64,000 bases of DNA from Salinivirgaceae bacterium (GCA_017527435.1 JAFXQB010000001.1:502696-566695), one strand, 5' to 3'. Positions 36,720 through 44,453 are shown, counted from the stretch's first letter. Notes: generated by a model not told the origin, from the letters alone. Translations and numbers: made by a program.

Positions 36720-37943
36720 CTATTGATTGATGTCGCGGTCGCGGAATCCCAAGAAATAAAGGATTGAATCGAGACCACCGGCCGAAATTGAGTGCTGAGC
36801 AGATTCCTTAACCTTTGGTTTGGCGTGGAAGGCAATGCCCAAACCGGCAAGCTGAAGCATCGGTAGGTCGTTGGCACCATCGCCTACAGCAATCACTTGT
36901 TCAAGATGGATGTCTTCTTTGAAAGCCAGCAACTTAAGAATCTCCGCTTTGCGTGAACCGTCAACAATATCGCCAACATTGTTGCCCGTAAGTTTTCCAT
37001 CTACAATCTCAAGCTCGTTGGCAAACACATAGTCAATATCCAGTTTGTTTTTCAAATAGTTACCGAAATATGTGAACCCACCCGACAAGATGGCTGTGCG
37101 GTAACCGTAACGCTTAAGTGTCTTGAAAAGTCGTTCCGCGCCATCAGTAATAGGCAGATTTTCAGCAATTTCCTTCATCACACTCTCGTCAAGCCCTTTG
37201 AGCAGTGATATACGACGCAGGAAACTCTGGCGGAAATCTATCTCACCGCGCATTGCCGAAGCTGTGATGGCGCTTACCTGGTCGCCCACACCGGCGCGGC
37301 GTGCCAGCTCATCAATCACCTCGGTCTGGATGAGTGTCGAATCCATATCGAAACAAATCAGGCGGCGGTTGCGGCGGAACACATTATCTTCCTGAAAAGC
37401 AATGTCGAGACTGCTTTCTGCCGAAATACGTATGAAGTCAGATTTCATCTTCTTCAGGTCGACAGGCACTCCTCGCACCGAAATCTCAACCACAGCCTTC
37501 GACTGCGGCTCTGAATCCTCAATCGGCGGACGGCCCGACAGACGGCTTATGGCATCGATATTGAGACCCTGCTCAGCAATGACCGATGTCACCTTGGCCA
37601 GATGCGCAGCCTTGAGTTTGTGCGATATGATAGTGACAATGTAGCGAGCCTTGCCCTGATGCGCAACCCATTCTGTGTACTGATCGGCCGGAATGACCGT
37701 GAATTTGATGTTAACACCTAACTCATAGGCTTTGAACAAGATGTCCTTCAAAACCGGCGACGAGCCAGCCTCTTCCGGAACCTCAAACATTATCCCAAGA
37801 TTCAAATCGTCGTGGATGACCGACTGGCCGATGTCGAGAATGTTGACATCGTATTGCATCAAAATATTTGTCAATGAAGCTGTTTGGCCTGGCTTATCTG
37901 GGCCATTAACGTTCATCAGAATGATTTCCTTCTTCTTTTTCAT
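36720..37943 (-). CDS. serB: phosphoserine phosphatase with N-terminal ACT domains
   Basis: A 407-residue SerB, the last step of serine synthesis. Residues ~5-175 contain two ACT-like regulatory domains (ILMNVNGPDKPGQTASLTNIL; IVTIISHKLKAAHLAKVTSVI). The HAD catalytic domain follows, with the nucleophile motif CFDMDSTLIQ, the LSGGFTYF loop and the metal motif AVGDGANDLPML. The two-ACT form is known and suggests allosteric control by serine or another amino acid. I take the ATG at 37943 because the domain begins there. It follows the DUF5715-like gene by 16 bp, so they are likely cotranscribed. Confidence 0.94.
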   Translation of the reverse strand: MKKKKEIILMNVNGPDKPGQTASLTNILMQYDVNILDIGQSVIHDDLNLGIMFEVPEEAGSSPVLKDILFKAYELGVNIKFTVIPADQYTEWVAHQGKARYIVTIISHKLKAAHLAKVTSVIAEQGLNIDAISRLSGRPPIEDSEPQSKAVVEISVRGVPVDLKKMKSDFIRISAESSLDIAFQEDNVFRRNRRLICFDMDSTLIQTEVIDELARRAGVGDQVSAITASAMRGEIDFRQSFLRRISLLKGLDESVMKEIAENLPITDGAERLFKTLKRYGYRTAILSGGFTYFGNYLKNKLDIDYVFANELEIVDGKLTGNNVGDIVDGSRKAEILKLLAFKEDIHLEQVIAVGDGANDLPMLQLAGLGIAFHAKPKVKESAQHSISAGGLDSILYFLGFRDRDINQ

Positions 37944-37959
37944 ATTGATAATCAAAATA

Positions 37960-38682
37960 TTAGCGAACAGTTACATGGATACATTTTGTCTGCGTCTCGA
38001 GTATCACGTAGCAGCGTCCTTCATCCTGCATCTCAATCAGATTGCGAAGCAGAAGGTTGCGCAGACGGTACGAGTAGACTGGTTCCGACTGTCCTTTGGG
38101 GTAGAAACAGGTTTGTGCTATGTCGAACGAGAGCCCGAAATAGTGCGATGTCTTGTTTTGTGTGGCGTTTATGTTCTCTTTGCGCAGACCGTGCTGGTCG
38201 GCTTCGGTACGCAACACCGACGAAAGTTGGAACCTATATTCCTGCACATCAATATCTTTCAGCGACTTAAAAAATCTTCGGCCCAGCTCATCAAGAAAAT
38301 CGACAGCTTCTTTTTTCAGATAAGGCATTGAATATGTGAGCGCCGGCACCTCATAATATTTGCAGTCGTGCACCTCGCGCAAGCCGTACTTCACAATGTA
38401 GCCATATTTGTCATTGAGCAGATGCTGATGGTTCTTGAACGGCCGGTCGATGCCACGGGCACGCGCCACTTCAAGGTGGTATTCGTTGTTATACCGGCGC
38501 AGCGCTCTCACCTCTTTTGCAGAAAGCTCGGCCACTGCCACCTCGTCAATCGACTTGCGGTGATGAAAGGCGTCGGGTAGTTTTCTGATGGCCAGTACAA
38601 TAAGCGTGGGTATAAGCAACAGCGGCAACACACGATTCCACGCGATGCGTCTTTTGCCTGTTTTTTTTGCTTGTCCTGCCAT
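37960..38682 (-). CDS. DUF5715-like putative peptidoglycan-processing protein
   Basis: A 240-residue protein with an N-terminal membrane anchor (VLPLLLIPTLIVLAIRKLP, ~18-36). The C-terminal ~130 residues resemble an M15-type D,D-carboxypeptidase fold: SSVLRTEADQHGLRKENINA, SHYFGLSFDIAQT (the H-x-x-G-x-x-x-D zinc motif) and a final TKCIHVTV with a His ligand. So it is probably a periplasmic, membrane-anchored zinc peptidase-like protein acting on peptidoglycan, or a catalytically altered relative. A DUF5715 label is from memory. First gene of a likely two-gene unit with serB; a perfect -7 box lies 21 bp upstream. Confidence 0.7.
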   Translation of the reverse strand: MAGQAKKTGKRRIAWNRVLPLLLIPTLIVLAIRKLPDAFHHRKSIDEVAVAELSAKEVRALRRYNNEYHLEVARARGIDRPFKNHQHLLNDKYGYIVKYGLREVHDCKYYEVPALTYSMPYLKKEAVDFLDELGRRFFKSLKDIDVQEYRFQLSSVLRTEADQHGLRKENINATQNKTSHYFGLSFDIAQTCFYPKGQSEPVYSYRLRNLLLRNLIEMQDEGRCYVILETQTKCIHVTVR

Positions 38683-38703
38683 TTTGTTCTAATTGTAGCG
38701 GGG

Positions 38704-38711
38704 CAAAGATA
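38704..38711 (-). promoter_or_regulatory. -7 promoter box of the DUF5715-serB unit
   Basis: The minus strand reads TATCTTTG, a perfect TAnnTTTG, 21 bases before the ATG. Confidence 0.6.
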
Positions 38712-38779
38712 ATAAGGCACCGCCGATAATTGTTGCGCATTTTTTGTTTTGCGCCGCATTTTTGTTCAATTCGCACATA

Positions 38780-39580
38780 TTATAATATGGCGTTGCGATA
38801 TTTGATTTTACGATAGCGCAGCATTGTGCGGCCAGTGTAATAGGTTATCAGAAACTGTAACACCACCGCCAACGTACCGAAACCGAAAATCATAATCAAA
38901 AGAAGTCCTGACGACATCTGCCACCCCGTTGTCTGATACAGATAATCAATAATGTTCGATGAATCCTGCCAAATGAGCCAGCCGAACATCAACTCGAAAA
39001 GCAAAAGCACCAAAGTTGTGAAAATGCTCATATTGAACAGATTGCGGCGCAAACGTTCCTTACTCACCACTGCGCCTTCATAGCGCAGCGAGTAGTAGTT
39101 GCCAGCCAATATTCCGAGCAGAAAACTTGAGACCGGCACGCCCATCATCAAGCCCAACATAATGAATGACAACAACATATAGACTATAACCAGCACTCTT
39201 TTCCTTGCCAGATAGAATGGCTTGTCGATGAGCAGTACATTGTCGAACACTATGCCAAAAAATGCCCCGATGATGGCTGCGCAGAGTGCCATTTTCCACG
39301 ATGTCACAAACGATGCCGCGGCATACGAAGCCACCGACAGTACAAGTGGAATGGGCAACTTATAGAACACAAAACTGAATGCGCCGCCGTAGTAACACAC
39401 CACATCGAGTAGCAAACCAACACAAAAACATGCTAATGCGACCAGAAACGGATAATCCGACTCTTCAATCAGGAAAGCGTAGTACCAGCCCGACACAGCG
39501 CCCACCACCGGCATAACCAATGCCAGAAAGACAATCGCCATTTTCAGGCGCAAGCCGATGACGGTTTTGTTTGTTTCCAC
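38780..39580 (-). CDS. polytopic membrane protein of unknown function
   Basis: A 266-residue protein with about seven to eight membrane helices, and no recognisable motif. It begins with GTG at 39580 (ETNKTVIGLRLKMAIVFLAL); the next in-frame ATG is at 39541 at the edge of the first helix. A perfect -7 box 13 bp before the GTG favours the GTG start. The gene stops 68 bp before the promoter of the DUF5715-serB unit. I do not recognise the family. Confidence 0.65.
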   Translation of the reverse strand: METNKTVIGLRLKMAIVFLALVMPVVGAVSGWYYAFLIEESDYPFLVALACFCVGLLLDVVCYYGGAFSFVFYKLPIPLVLSVASYAAASFVTSWKMALCAAIIGAFFGIVFDNVLLIDKPFYLARKRVLVIVYMLLSFIMLGLMMGVPVSSFLLGILAGNYYSLRYEGAVVSKERLRRNLFNMSIFTTLVLLLFELMFGWLIWQDSSNIIDYLYQTTGWQMSSGLLLIMIFGFGTLAVVLQFLITYYTGRTMLRYRKIKYRNAIL

Positions 39581-39593
39581 AGCACAAATGTAG

Positions 39594-39601
39594 AAAAAGT
39601 T
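39594..39601 (-). promoter_or_regulatory. -7 promoter box of the polytopic membrane protein
   Basis: The minus strand reads TACATTTG, a perfect TAnnTTTG, 13 bases before the GTG start. Confidence 0.55.
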
Positions 39602-39672
39602 GCCGATGATTGCCGCAATAGAACCACTGCACTAACTCGAAATTTAGCGCACTCACTTATGGCGCAAAAAGG

Positions 39673-39680
39673 TATATTTG
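39673..39680 (+). promoter_or_regulatory. -7 promoter box of the TauE-like gene
   Basis: TATATTTG, a perfect TAnnTTTG, 15 bases before the ATG at 39696, implying a leader of only about 8-10 nt. Confidence 0.55.
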
Positions 39681-39695
39681 CAAAAAAGTAAAATC

Positions 39696-40067
39696 ATGTC
39701 AACAGGAATGTTCATAGCACTGATTTTGGTCGGAATTATAACCGGCATAGTGTCAGGTATTTTAGGAATCGGCGGCGGAATCATTATGGTTCCGGCCATG
39801 GTTTATCTTTTGGGGTTCACTCAGCAGCAGTCAGTTGCCACCAGCCTTGCAATCATGCTACCGCCAGTCAGTATTTTCGCCGTAATCAATTACTACAAAG
39901 CCGGATTTGTCGACGTGAAGGCCGCACTAATAATAATGTGCGCATTCATGATTGGAAGTTACTTCTCTTCAAAAATCGCCATCGGCCTGCCCGAGCACGT
40001 GGTTAAGAAATGCTTTGCCGTGCTTCTTTTTGCCGTTGGAATCAAAATGATGTTTTTTGATAAATGA
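39696..40067 (+). CDS. half-size TauE/SafE-family membrane protein
   Basis: A 123-residue protein with four predicted helices. It carries the TauE/SafE repeat signature (GIVSGILGIGGGIIMVPAMVYL, GFTQQQSVATSLAIML). Full-length family members (~250 residues, sulfite, sulfonate or anion exporters) contain this unit twice; this gene has one copy, so it would need to dimerise. Half-size versions are seen in Bacteroidetes. The ATG at 39696 is used; the frame upstream overlaps the -7 box. Transport substrate unknown. Confidence 0.85.
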   Translation: MSTGMFIALILVGIITGIVSGILGIGGGIIMVPAMVYLLGFTQQQSVATSLAIMLPPVSIFAVINYYKAGFVDVKAALIIMCAFMIGSYFSSKIAIGLPEHVVKKCFAVLLFAVGIKMMFFDK

Positions 40068-40081
40068 TTGACTGACAAATT

Positions 40082-40186
40082 AAAAAAAAAGCGAGCTGCT
40101 TCTCAGCAAACTCGCCCACAACTAATACCACGTAATAACCACTAAACTCTTTGTTCGGAATCGGGGAACTTTTTCTTCCCGATTGC
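40082..40186 (-). ncRNA. candidate intergenic small RNA (~100 nt)
   Basis: On the minus strand a perfect -7 box (TATCTTTG, 40191-40198) is followed by a ~100-nt segment and a textbook terminator. The 5' end folds as AATCGGGAA / TTCCCCGATT (one bulge) around GAAAAAG. The 3' end folds as GCGA...GCTG-AGAAG-CAGC-TCGC with nine Ts (40082-40090). No reading frame of note lies inside. The middle (~45 nt) is predicted single-stranded. It sits antisense to neither flanking gene; both are on the plus strand. Start and end are approximate. I cannot match it to a known RNA family. Confidence 0.6.
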
Positions 40187-40190
40187 GATG

Positions 40191-40198
40191 CAAAGATA
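40191..40198 (-). promoter_or_regulatory. -7 promoter box of the candidate small RNA
   Basis: The minus strand reads TATCTTTG, a perfect TAnnTTTG. No good -33 element at the expected spacing; a TTG lies 13 bp upstream. Confidence 0.5.
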
Positions 40199-40216
40199 AA
40201 CCCGTTTACCGCAACT

Positions 40217-40238
40217 GCCTAAAAATCAGTTTTTAGGC
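40217..40238. other. perfect 9-bp hairpin in the 40068-40374 gap
   Basis: GCCTAAAAA-TCAG-TTTTTAGGC. It could end plus-strand transcription from the TauE-like gene, but its T run lies inside the stem. The remaining parts of this 307-bp gap are the candidate small RNA and the thioesterase promoter. Confidence 0.4.
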
Positions 40239-40308
40239 TAACGTTTGCGTAGTTCTATTTAACAATAATATTAAAACTCATTTCTTTAAAAAACAGACTT
40301 TTACGCGA

Positions 40309-40340
40309 TTGCAAACGATAGCCCAAAAAAATTAAATTTG
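40309..40340 (+). promoter_or_regulatory. promoter of the thioesterase-TatD-tcdA operon
   Basis: TTG (40309-40311) and a perfect -7 TAAATTTG (40333-40340) with 21 bp between them, ideal spacing for Bacteroidetes. An ATTGCAAACGAT word overlaps the -33 element. Leader ~27 nt. Confidence 0.65.
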
Positions 40341-40374
40341 CGCTGATTTTTTATACAGAAACTCGTTTAAAACA

Positions 40375-40770
40375 ATGGAAAACAATAAGACACACGAACT
40401 GCAGATGAAGGTTCGCGACTACGAATGCGATATGGAAGGCATTGTGAACAACGCCAACTACCAGCACTATTTTGAACACGCGCGACACGAGATGTGCATC
40501 GAGCGCGGCATCAGTTTTGCCGAACTTGTCGAGAAGAACATTTACGTGGTTGTAGCCCGTGTCGACATTCGCTACAAACGTCCGCTGCGCAGCCGCGACG
40601 AGTTTGTGGTGGCCACAACAGCCGAGCGCGACGGCTTTAAAATGCTGTTCCACCAGAAGATAATGCTGCTTCCCGAACGCCAGGTCTGCGCCGATGCCAC
40701 CATCACAACGGTGGTAACCGTCGATGGAAAACTGTCGCGCGCACCCGAACTCGACAAGTATTTCGACTGA
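40375..40770 (+). CDS. acyl-CoA thioesterase, 4HBT (YbgC/FadM) family
   Basis: A 131-residue hotdog-fold thioesterase. The catalytic region RDYECDMEGIVNNANYQHYFEHAR has the conserved Asp and the N-x-x-Y-x-x-Y/F pattern of 4-hydroxybenzoyl-CoA-type enzymes. It would hydrolyse short or medium acyl-CoA or acyl-ACP; substrate unknown. Its TGA shares one base with the ATG of the TatD gene, so they are coupled. First gene of a three-gene overlapping operon. Confidence 0.88.
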   Translation: MENNKTHELQMKVRDYECDMEGIVNNANYQHYFEHARHEMCIERGISFAELVEKNIYVVVARVDIRYKRPLRSRDEFVVATTAERDGFKMLFHQKIMLLPERQVCADATITTVVTVDGKLSRAPELDKYFD

Positions 40771-41432
40771 TGACGACGCCGTTTGTCAACATCCACACTC
40801 ACGCCGAAACGGGCGCGGGCATTGAACTTGTCAACATTGATGACATCGGTGCAACACCTTGTGCAACGTTTGCATCGGCAGGTTTGCACCCGTGGAATGT
40901 GGGCAAATGCGACCATCAGAAAACGCTTGACGCAATTGAAAACCTGTGCCAGAGCGGCAGGCTGACCGCCGTGGGCGAAACAGGCATCGACCGCGCCATC
41001 AGCACCGATATTAGTCTGCAAACCAGCGTTTTAGAGCAGCAACTCGACATTGCCAAACGGCACCATCTGCCCGTGATAATTCATTGTGTGCGAGCCTATT
41101 CCGACTTTCTGCAGATTCTTCGCCAAAAGCCAGGTGTGCCGATGATTTTTCATGGTTTCAGCGGAAATGAGACAACTGCCGCACAACTTCTGACTCACGG
41201 CGCAAAACTCTCGTTTGGCCACAAACTGCTTTCCGACAGTAAGTTGCAGAACGTTTATGCAAACGTTCCAAACGATTGCATATTCTTGGAAACCGACACA
41301 AAACAGATGGATATCAGCGATATTTATACCTTTGCGGCAGGTTTGAAACGCATCAGCGTTGACGAACTTAAAACGATTATTTTCAATAATTTGACACAAC
41401 TATTCGGCAACAGATGGACTACAGTTGGTTAG
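40770..41432 (+). CDS. TatD-family metal-dependent hydrolase
   Basis: A 220-residue TIM-barrel metallohydrolase, shorter than the usual ~260. Metal ligands are recognisable: NIHTHAE (HxH), AVGETGID (Glu), VIIHCVRA (His), FHGFSGN (His) and FLETDTKQ (Asp). Family members act as DNases or in D-aminoacyl/peptide hydrolysis; the role is not assignable. It overlaps the thioesterase by one base and tcdA by 19 bases. Confidence 0.88.
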   Translation: MTTPFVNIHTHAETGAGIELVNIDDIGATPCATFASAGLHPWNVGKCDHQKTLDAIENLCQSGRLTAVGETGIDRAISTDISLQTSVLEQQLDIAKRHHLPVIIHCVRAYSDFLQILRQKPGVPMIFHGFSGNETTAAQLLTHGAKLSFGHKLLSDSKLQNVYANVPNDCIFLETDTKQMDISDIYTFAAGLKRISVDELKTIIFNNLTQLFGNRWTTVG

Positions 41433-42133
41433 AGCGGACCGAACTTTTGCTTGGCAGCGAGAAAATTGAACGTCTGCGCCAGAAGCACGTTCTAGTGGTT
41501 GGATTGGGCGGTGTGGGCGCCTACGCGGCCGAAATGATTGCCCGCGCCGGTGTTGGCCGAATGACGATTGTTGATGGAGATACGGTAAGCAACTCTAACA
41601 TCAACAGACAGTTACCTGCGTTGCACAGCCAGGTTGGCAAGCCTAAAACCGAAGTTATGGCCGCCCGTCTGCGCGACATCAATCCCGACATCAACCTGAC
41701 AGTTGTTAACGAGTTCATTCGCGATGAACGAATGGTGCAACTGCTTGAAAACAAATACGATTATGTGGTTGACGCCATCGACACGCTATCGCCGAAAGTA
41801 TTTCTGATTTACCACTGCATTCAAAGGGGGCTGCCAATCATAAGCAGTATGGGCTCTGGCGGCAAGACCGACCCAACCAAACTGCAAATTGCCGACATCA
41901 GCAAAACCTTCAACTGCAAACTTGCACGTTCAATACGCAAACGCTTGCACCGCAAGGGAATCGACAAAGGTCTGACAGTGGTTTTCTCAACCGAACTGAC
42001 CGACAAAGCCGCCGTTGTTGAAGTTGACGACGAAGAGAACAAAAAATCGACCGTCGGCACCATATCGTATATGCCAGCACTGTTCGGTATATATTGTGCG
42101 TCAAAGGTGATAAACGACTTAACCATATTATAA
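41414..42133 (+). CDS. tcdA: tRNA threonylcarbamoyladenosine dehydratase TcdA
   Basis: A 239-residue E1-like (ThiF-fold) enzyme that dehydrates t6A37 to cyclic ct6A in an ATP-dependent step. It has the nucleotide-binding GLGGVGAYAAEMIARAGVG, the D-x-D...N-x-N-R-Q motif (VDGDTVSNSNINRQLPAL) and VVDAIDTLSPK; GSGGKTDPTKLQIADISKT is characteristic of TcdA rather than MoeB/ThiF. Its substrate-forming partner tsaE lies elsewhere in this window. It overlaps the TatD gene by 19 bp. Confidence 0.92.
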   Translation: MDYSWLERTELLLGSEKIERLRQKHVLVVGLGGVGAYAAEMIARAGVGRMTIVDGDTVSNSNINRQLPALHSQVGKPKTEVMAARLRDINPDINLTVVNEFIRDERMVQLLENKYDYVVDAIDTLSPKVFLIYHCIQRGLPIISSMGSGGKTDPTKLQIADISKTFNCKLARSIRKRLHRKGIDKGLTVVFSTELTDKAAVVEVDDEENKKSTVGTISYMPALFGIYCASKVINDLTIL

Positions 42134-42137
42134 CATT

Positions 42138-42751
42138 ATGAAGAACAAATGTTTACCAATCCTCATTCCTTTTTTTGTTACGACTGCATTCTGTCAAAAT
42201 CAAACACCGCTAAAATCAAACGAAATTGTTATCGGGAAAAATCTTGTCGATAATTCGGACATAACCGGGAAAGAGTACATCTTCCCTAACCACATCTACA
42301 AAACGAATTTCGATACGATTACAAATTTGCTCACTGTACAGTTGAGAGACATCAAAGGAAACCGCTACCAAAACAAAGGAAAAATTGTGCAAGTAAACAC
42401 AAACTGCGACTCGATTCTCTGGAGCAGAGAAATAAAATACAGAAACACTAAAATACAACACTTTAACGGCATTTAGTACAAACCAAGGGCGATGTCCGCC
42501 AAGCTATTGACCCCTATACCGGCAATCCGAAATATGACCTTAGAAATGACATTTATTTTGTTAATCCAAACCTCAACATAGGTGTTGGATACAAATCATA
42601 CTCGGCTGCCAGCCACTCAAACACATTAGAAGGAATAAACTTGCTGAATGGCGCCACACTGTGGACAAGAGACATAAATCGGGAATATGGTTGGAACGAT
42701 TTATTTTACATCATCTTCGTTTTTTCCGAAATGCGACTGTTTTACAAATAG
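42138..42751 (+). pseudogene. frameshifted PQQ-like beta-propeller protein gene
   Basis: The first segment (42138-42476) encodes 112 residues with a signal peptide (ILIPFFVTTAFCQ) and stops at TAG. The next frame stays open to 42751 and reads on as one protein: LVQTKGDVRQAIDPYTGNPK and LEGINLLNGATLWTRDINRE, the W-containing PQQ-propeller repeat also seen before the break (SILWSREIKYRN). Adding a single T to the TTT at 42472-42474 restores ...FNGI-LVQTKG... and a 204-residue protein. So this is either a one-base deletion or a base-calling error in a short T run. It lies 4 bp after tcdA. Confidence 0.75.
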
Positions 42752-42769
42752 ACACAATAGGGGAAATTT

Positions 42770-43720
42770 TTACTTCCGCTCACTGAAGGCAATTTCAGAA
42801 TCTGTCACCTTGTAATCCCAGTTCATTGCTGTTGCAATGATTTCGGCAACTGATTCGCGTGTAGGATGGTCGAAATAGCCTGTGTAATTCACATTGCGAG
42901 CATTGGAGGGCAGTGTGATTTTTGTGTCAAGATAAGTGCCCAACTCAGCAGAAATCTTCGACAGCGGCTTGTTGTTGTAGTTGAATACGCCTGTATGCCA
43001 TGCAATTGCGTTGTTGTCAAGAGTATCGGACGGGGTGACAGTGTTGTTGCGGCAGTCGAACGATGCTGACTGGCCTTTGGTCACCACGGTGTTAGCTTTA
43101 CGGCTGCCAAACGCAACTTTGCCCTCAACAACTGCCAATTCGATTTTCTTCGAATCGGCGCAAGCCTTAAGGTTGAACGATGTACCAAGCACTTTGGTAA
43201 AGACGTGTTGCGGGGTTTTCACAACAAAATCGTCACCGGTGTGGCGCACATTGAACATCGCCTCACCAATGAGCGCAACGGTACGTGTGTTGGTCAAATC
43301 GTTGTACTTGTAAGCTATCTGGCTGTTTTTGTTAAGCCAGACAACCGAGCTATCAGGCAACACAACCATTTCAGGCGCATTGGCCGACGTGTATTTGAAA
43401 ATATCGGATTGAGTTGAGTTGCGGAACGTGAAAACGCCTATCAGCAGAGCTACTGACGCTGCCATTGCGGCCACCCATGTGAAACGACGGCGGCCAATGC
43501 GGTGTTTTGTGAGTTGTTTGAACTGTTCCCACTCTGCATCTACATCAACATTCATTTCATATTTGACGTTGCCGGCAGCTTCCCACAGGCGCATGATTTC
43601 GGCATACTCGCCAGCGTTGGCGGGCACTTGCAGCCACATGTCAAGCTCTTGCTGTTCCTGTGCGGTCAGCTGGCCTTCTGTAAGCTTTTTTGCCAATATT
43701 TCCGAAATCACGTCCTGCAT
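42770..43720 (-). CDS. FecR-family anti-sigma factor
   Basis: A 316-residue FecR. The N-terminal cytoplasmic part (LTEGQLTAQEQQELDMWLQ) binds the sigma factor. A single membrane helix follows (FTWVAAMAASVALLIGVFTF, ~80-99), then the periplasmic FecR domain (TSANAPEMVVLPDSSVVWLNKNS) and the C-terminal DUF4974-type domain (FNYNNKPLSKISAELGTYLD). It would relay a periplasmic receptor signal to the ECF sigma encoded 17 bp upstream. A SusC/SusD-type outer-membrane receptor normally follows; here the next gene is the convergent broken PQQ gene. Confidence 0.93.
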   Translation of the reverse strand: MQDVISEILAKKLTEGQLTAQEQQELDMWLQVPANAGEYAEIMRLWEAAGNVKYEMNVDVDAEWEQFKQLTKHRIGRRRFTWVAAMAASVALLIGVFTFRNSTQSDIFKYTSANAPEMVVLPDSSVVWLNKNSQIAYKYNDLTNTRTVALIGEAMFNVRHTGDDFVVKTPQHVFTKVLGTSFNLKACADSKKIELAVVEGKVAFGSRKANTVVTKGQSASFDCRNNTVTPSDTLDNNAIAWHTGVFNYNNKPLSKISAELGTYLDTKITLPSNARNVNYTGYFDHPTRESVAEIIATAMNWDYKVTDSEIAFSERK

Positions 43721-43737
43721 AGTTTTATTGCATTACT

Positions 43738-44298
43738 CTATAAGAACAATTTTGCGAGCCGATACCCTACCTCGGTTAGCGAAAAAATTACAAAAATTTT
43801 TAAATATGGTGCCAATAATACCCGTAACTCTTTGAGCGACTTGCCAATATGTTTTTCAACTGCTTTTATCGAAATATTCAGACTATCGGCAATCTCTTTG
43901 TTACTCATTCCTTGGAACCGACTCAACGAGAATACCAGCTGGCTTTTTTCGGGTAGTTGTTCAACGGCGCGCATGACGGCTTCTTCAACTTCACCTTGCA
44001 GATAATCGCCGCCGGTAGTTGCGGCGCTGTCGAGCTGCGACTGCGTGTATTCGTCTTCGAGTTGCAGACGCCGGTTTTTCTGAAAATGGTTGATTGCCAC
44101 GTTGACTATGCTTCGCCGCAGATAGGCCGGCAGGTTGTCGATGGTGTCAATCTCATCGCGGCGCTCCCAAAGGTTGACAAACGCCTGCTGCACAATGTCA
44201 TGCGCCTGGTCGGTGTCTTTCACAACCGAGTATGCGAAATTGCACAATGCCGCAAACTGTCCGCGGAATAAAAACTCGAATTGCTGTTCGGTAACCAT
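43738..44298 (-). CDS. ECF-type RNA polymerase sigma factor
   Basis: A 186-residue group IV sigma factor. Region 2 spans ~10-80 (FAALCNFAYSVVKDTDQAHD, IVQQAFVNLWERRDEI) and region 4 spans ~115-170 (LPEKSQLVFSLSRFQGMSNK, EIADSLNISIKAVEKHIGKS). It is of the Bacteroidetes FecI-like class controlled by FecR. The promoter (-7 TACATTTG, -33 TTG) diverges from recQ. With FecR it forms a two-gene operon. Confidence 0.95.
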   Translation of the reverse strand: MVTEQQFEFLFRGQFAALCNFAYSVVKDTDQAHDIVQQAFVNLWERRDEIDTIDNLPAYLRRSIVNVAINHFQKNRRLQLEDEYTQSQLDSAATTGGDYLQGEVEEAVMRAVEQLPEKSQLVFSLSRFQGMSNKEIADSLNISIKAVEKHIGKSLKELRVLLAPYLKIFVIFSLTEVGYRLAKLFL

Positions 44299-44318
44299 CA
44301 GTAGCTTTGTTTCGGTTG

Positions 44319-44350
44319 CAAATGTAATTGTTGATTAAACACGGAAACAA
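44319..44350 (-). promoter_or_regulatory. promoter of the ECF sigma-fecR operon
   Basis: Minus-strand -7 TACATTTG (44319-44326) and -33 TTG (44348-44350), 21 bp apart, 20 bp upstream of the sigma-factor ATG. Confidence 0.65.
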
Positions 44351-44453
44351 AAAAATATTTTCGCGCATTGCGCCGTTGAAAAAAACAGGTAAAAAAATGG
44401 CAAGTGGTGATAAAAACCATGATACCTTCTGCCGGCATTCTGTTTTCAACGCC

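Noticed and set aside
42470..42476. Programmed frameshifting in the PQQ-like gene
   Set aside because: There is no slippery heptamer, stimulatory structure or internal Shine-Dalgarno; a one-base loss explains it more simply.
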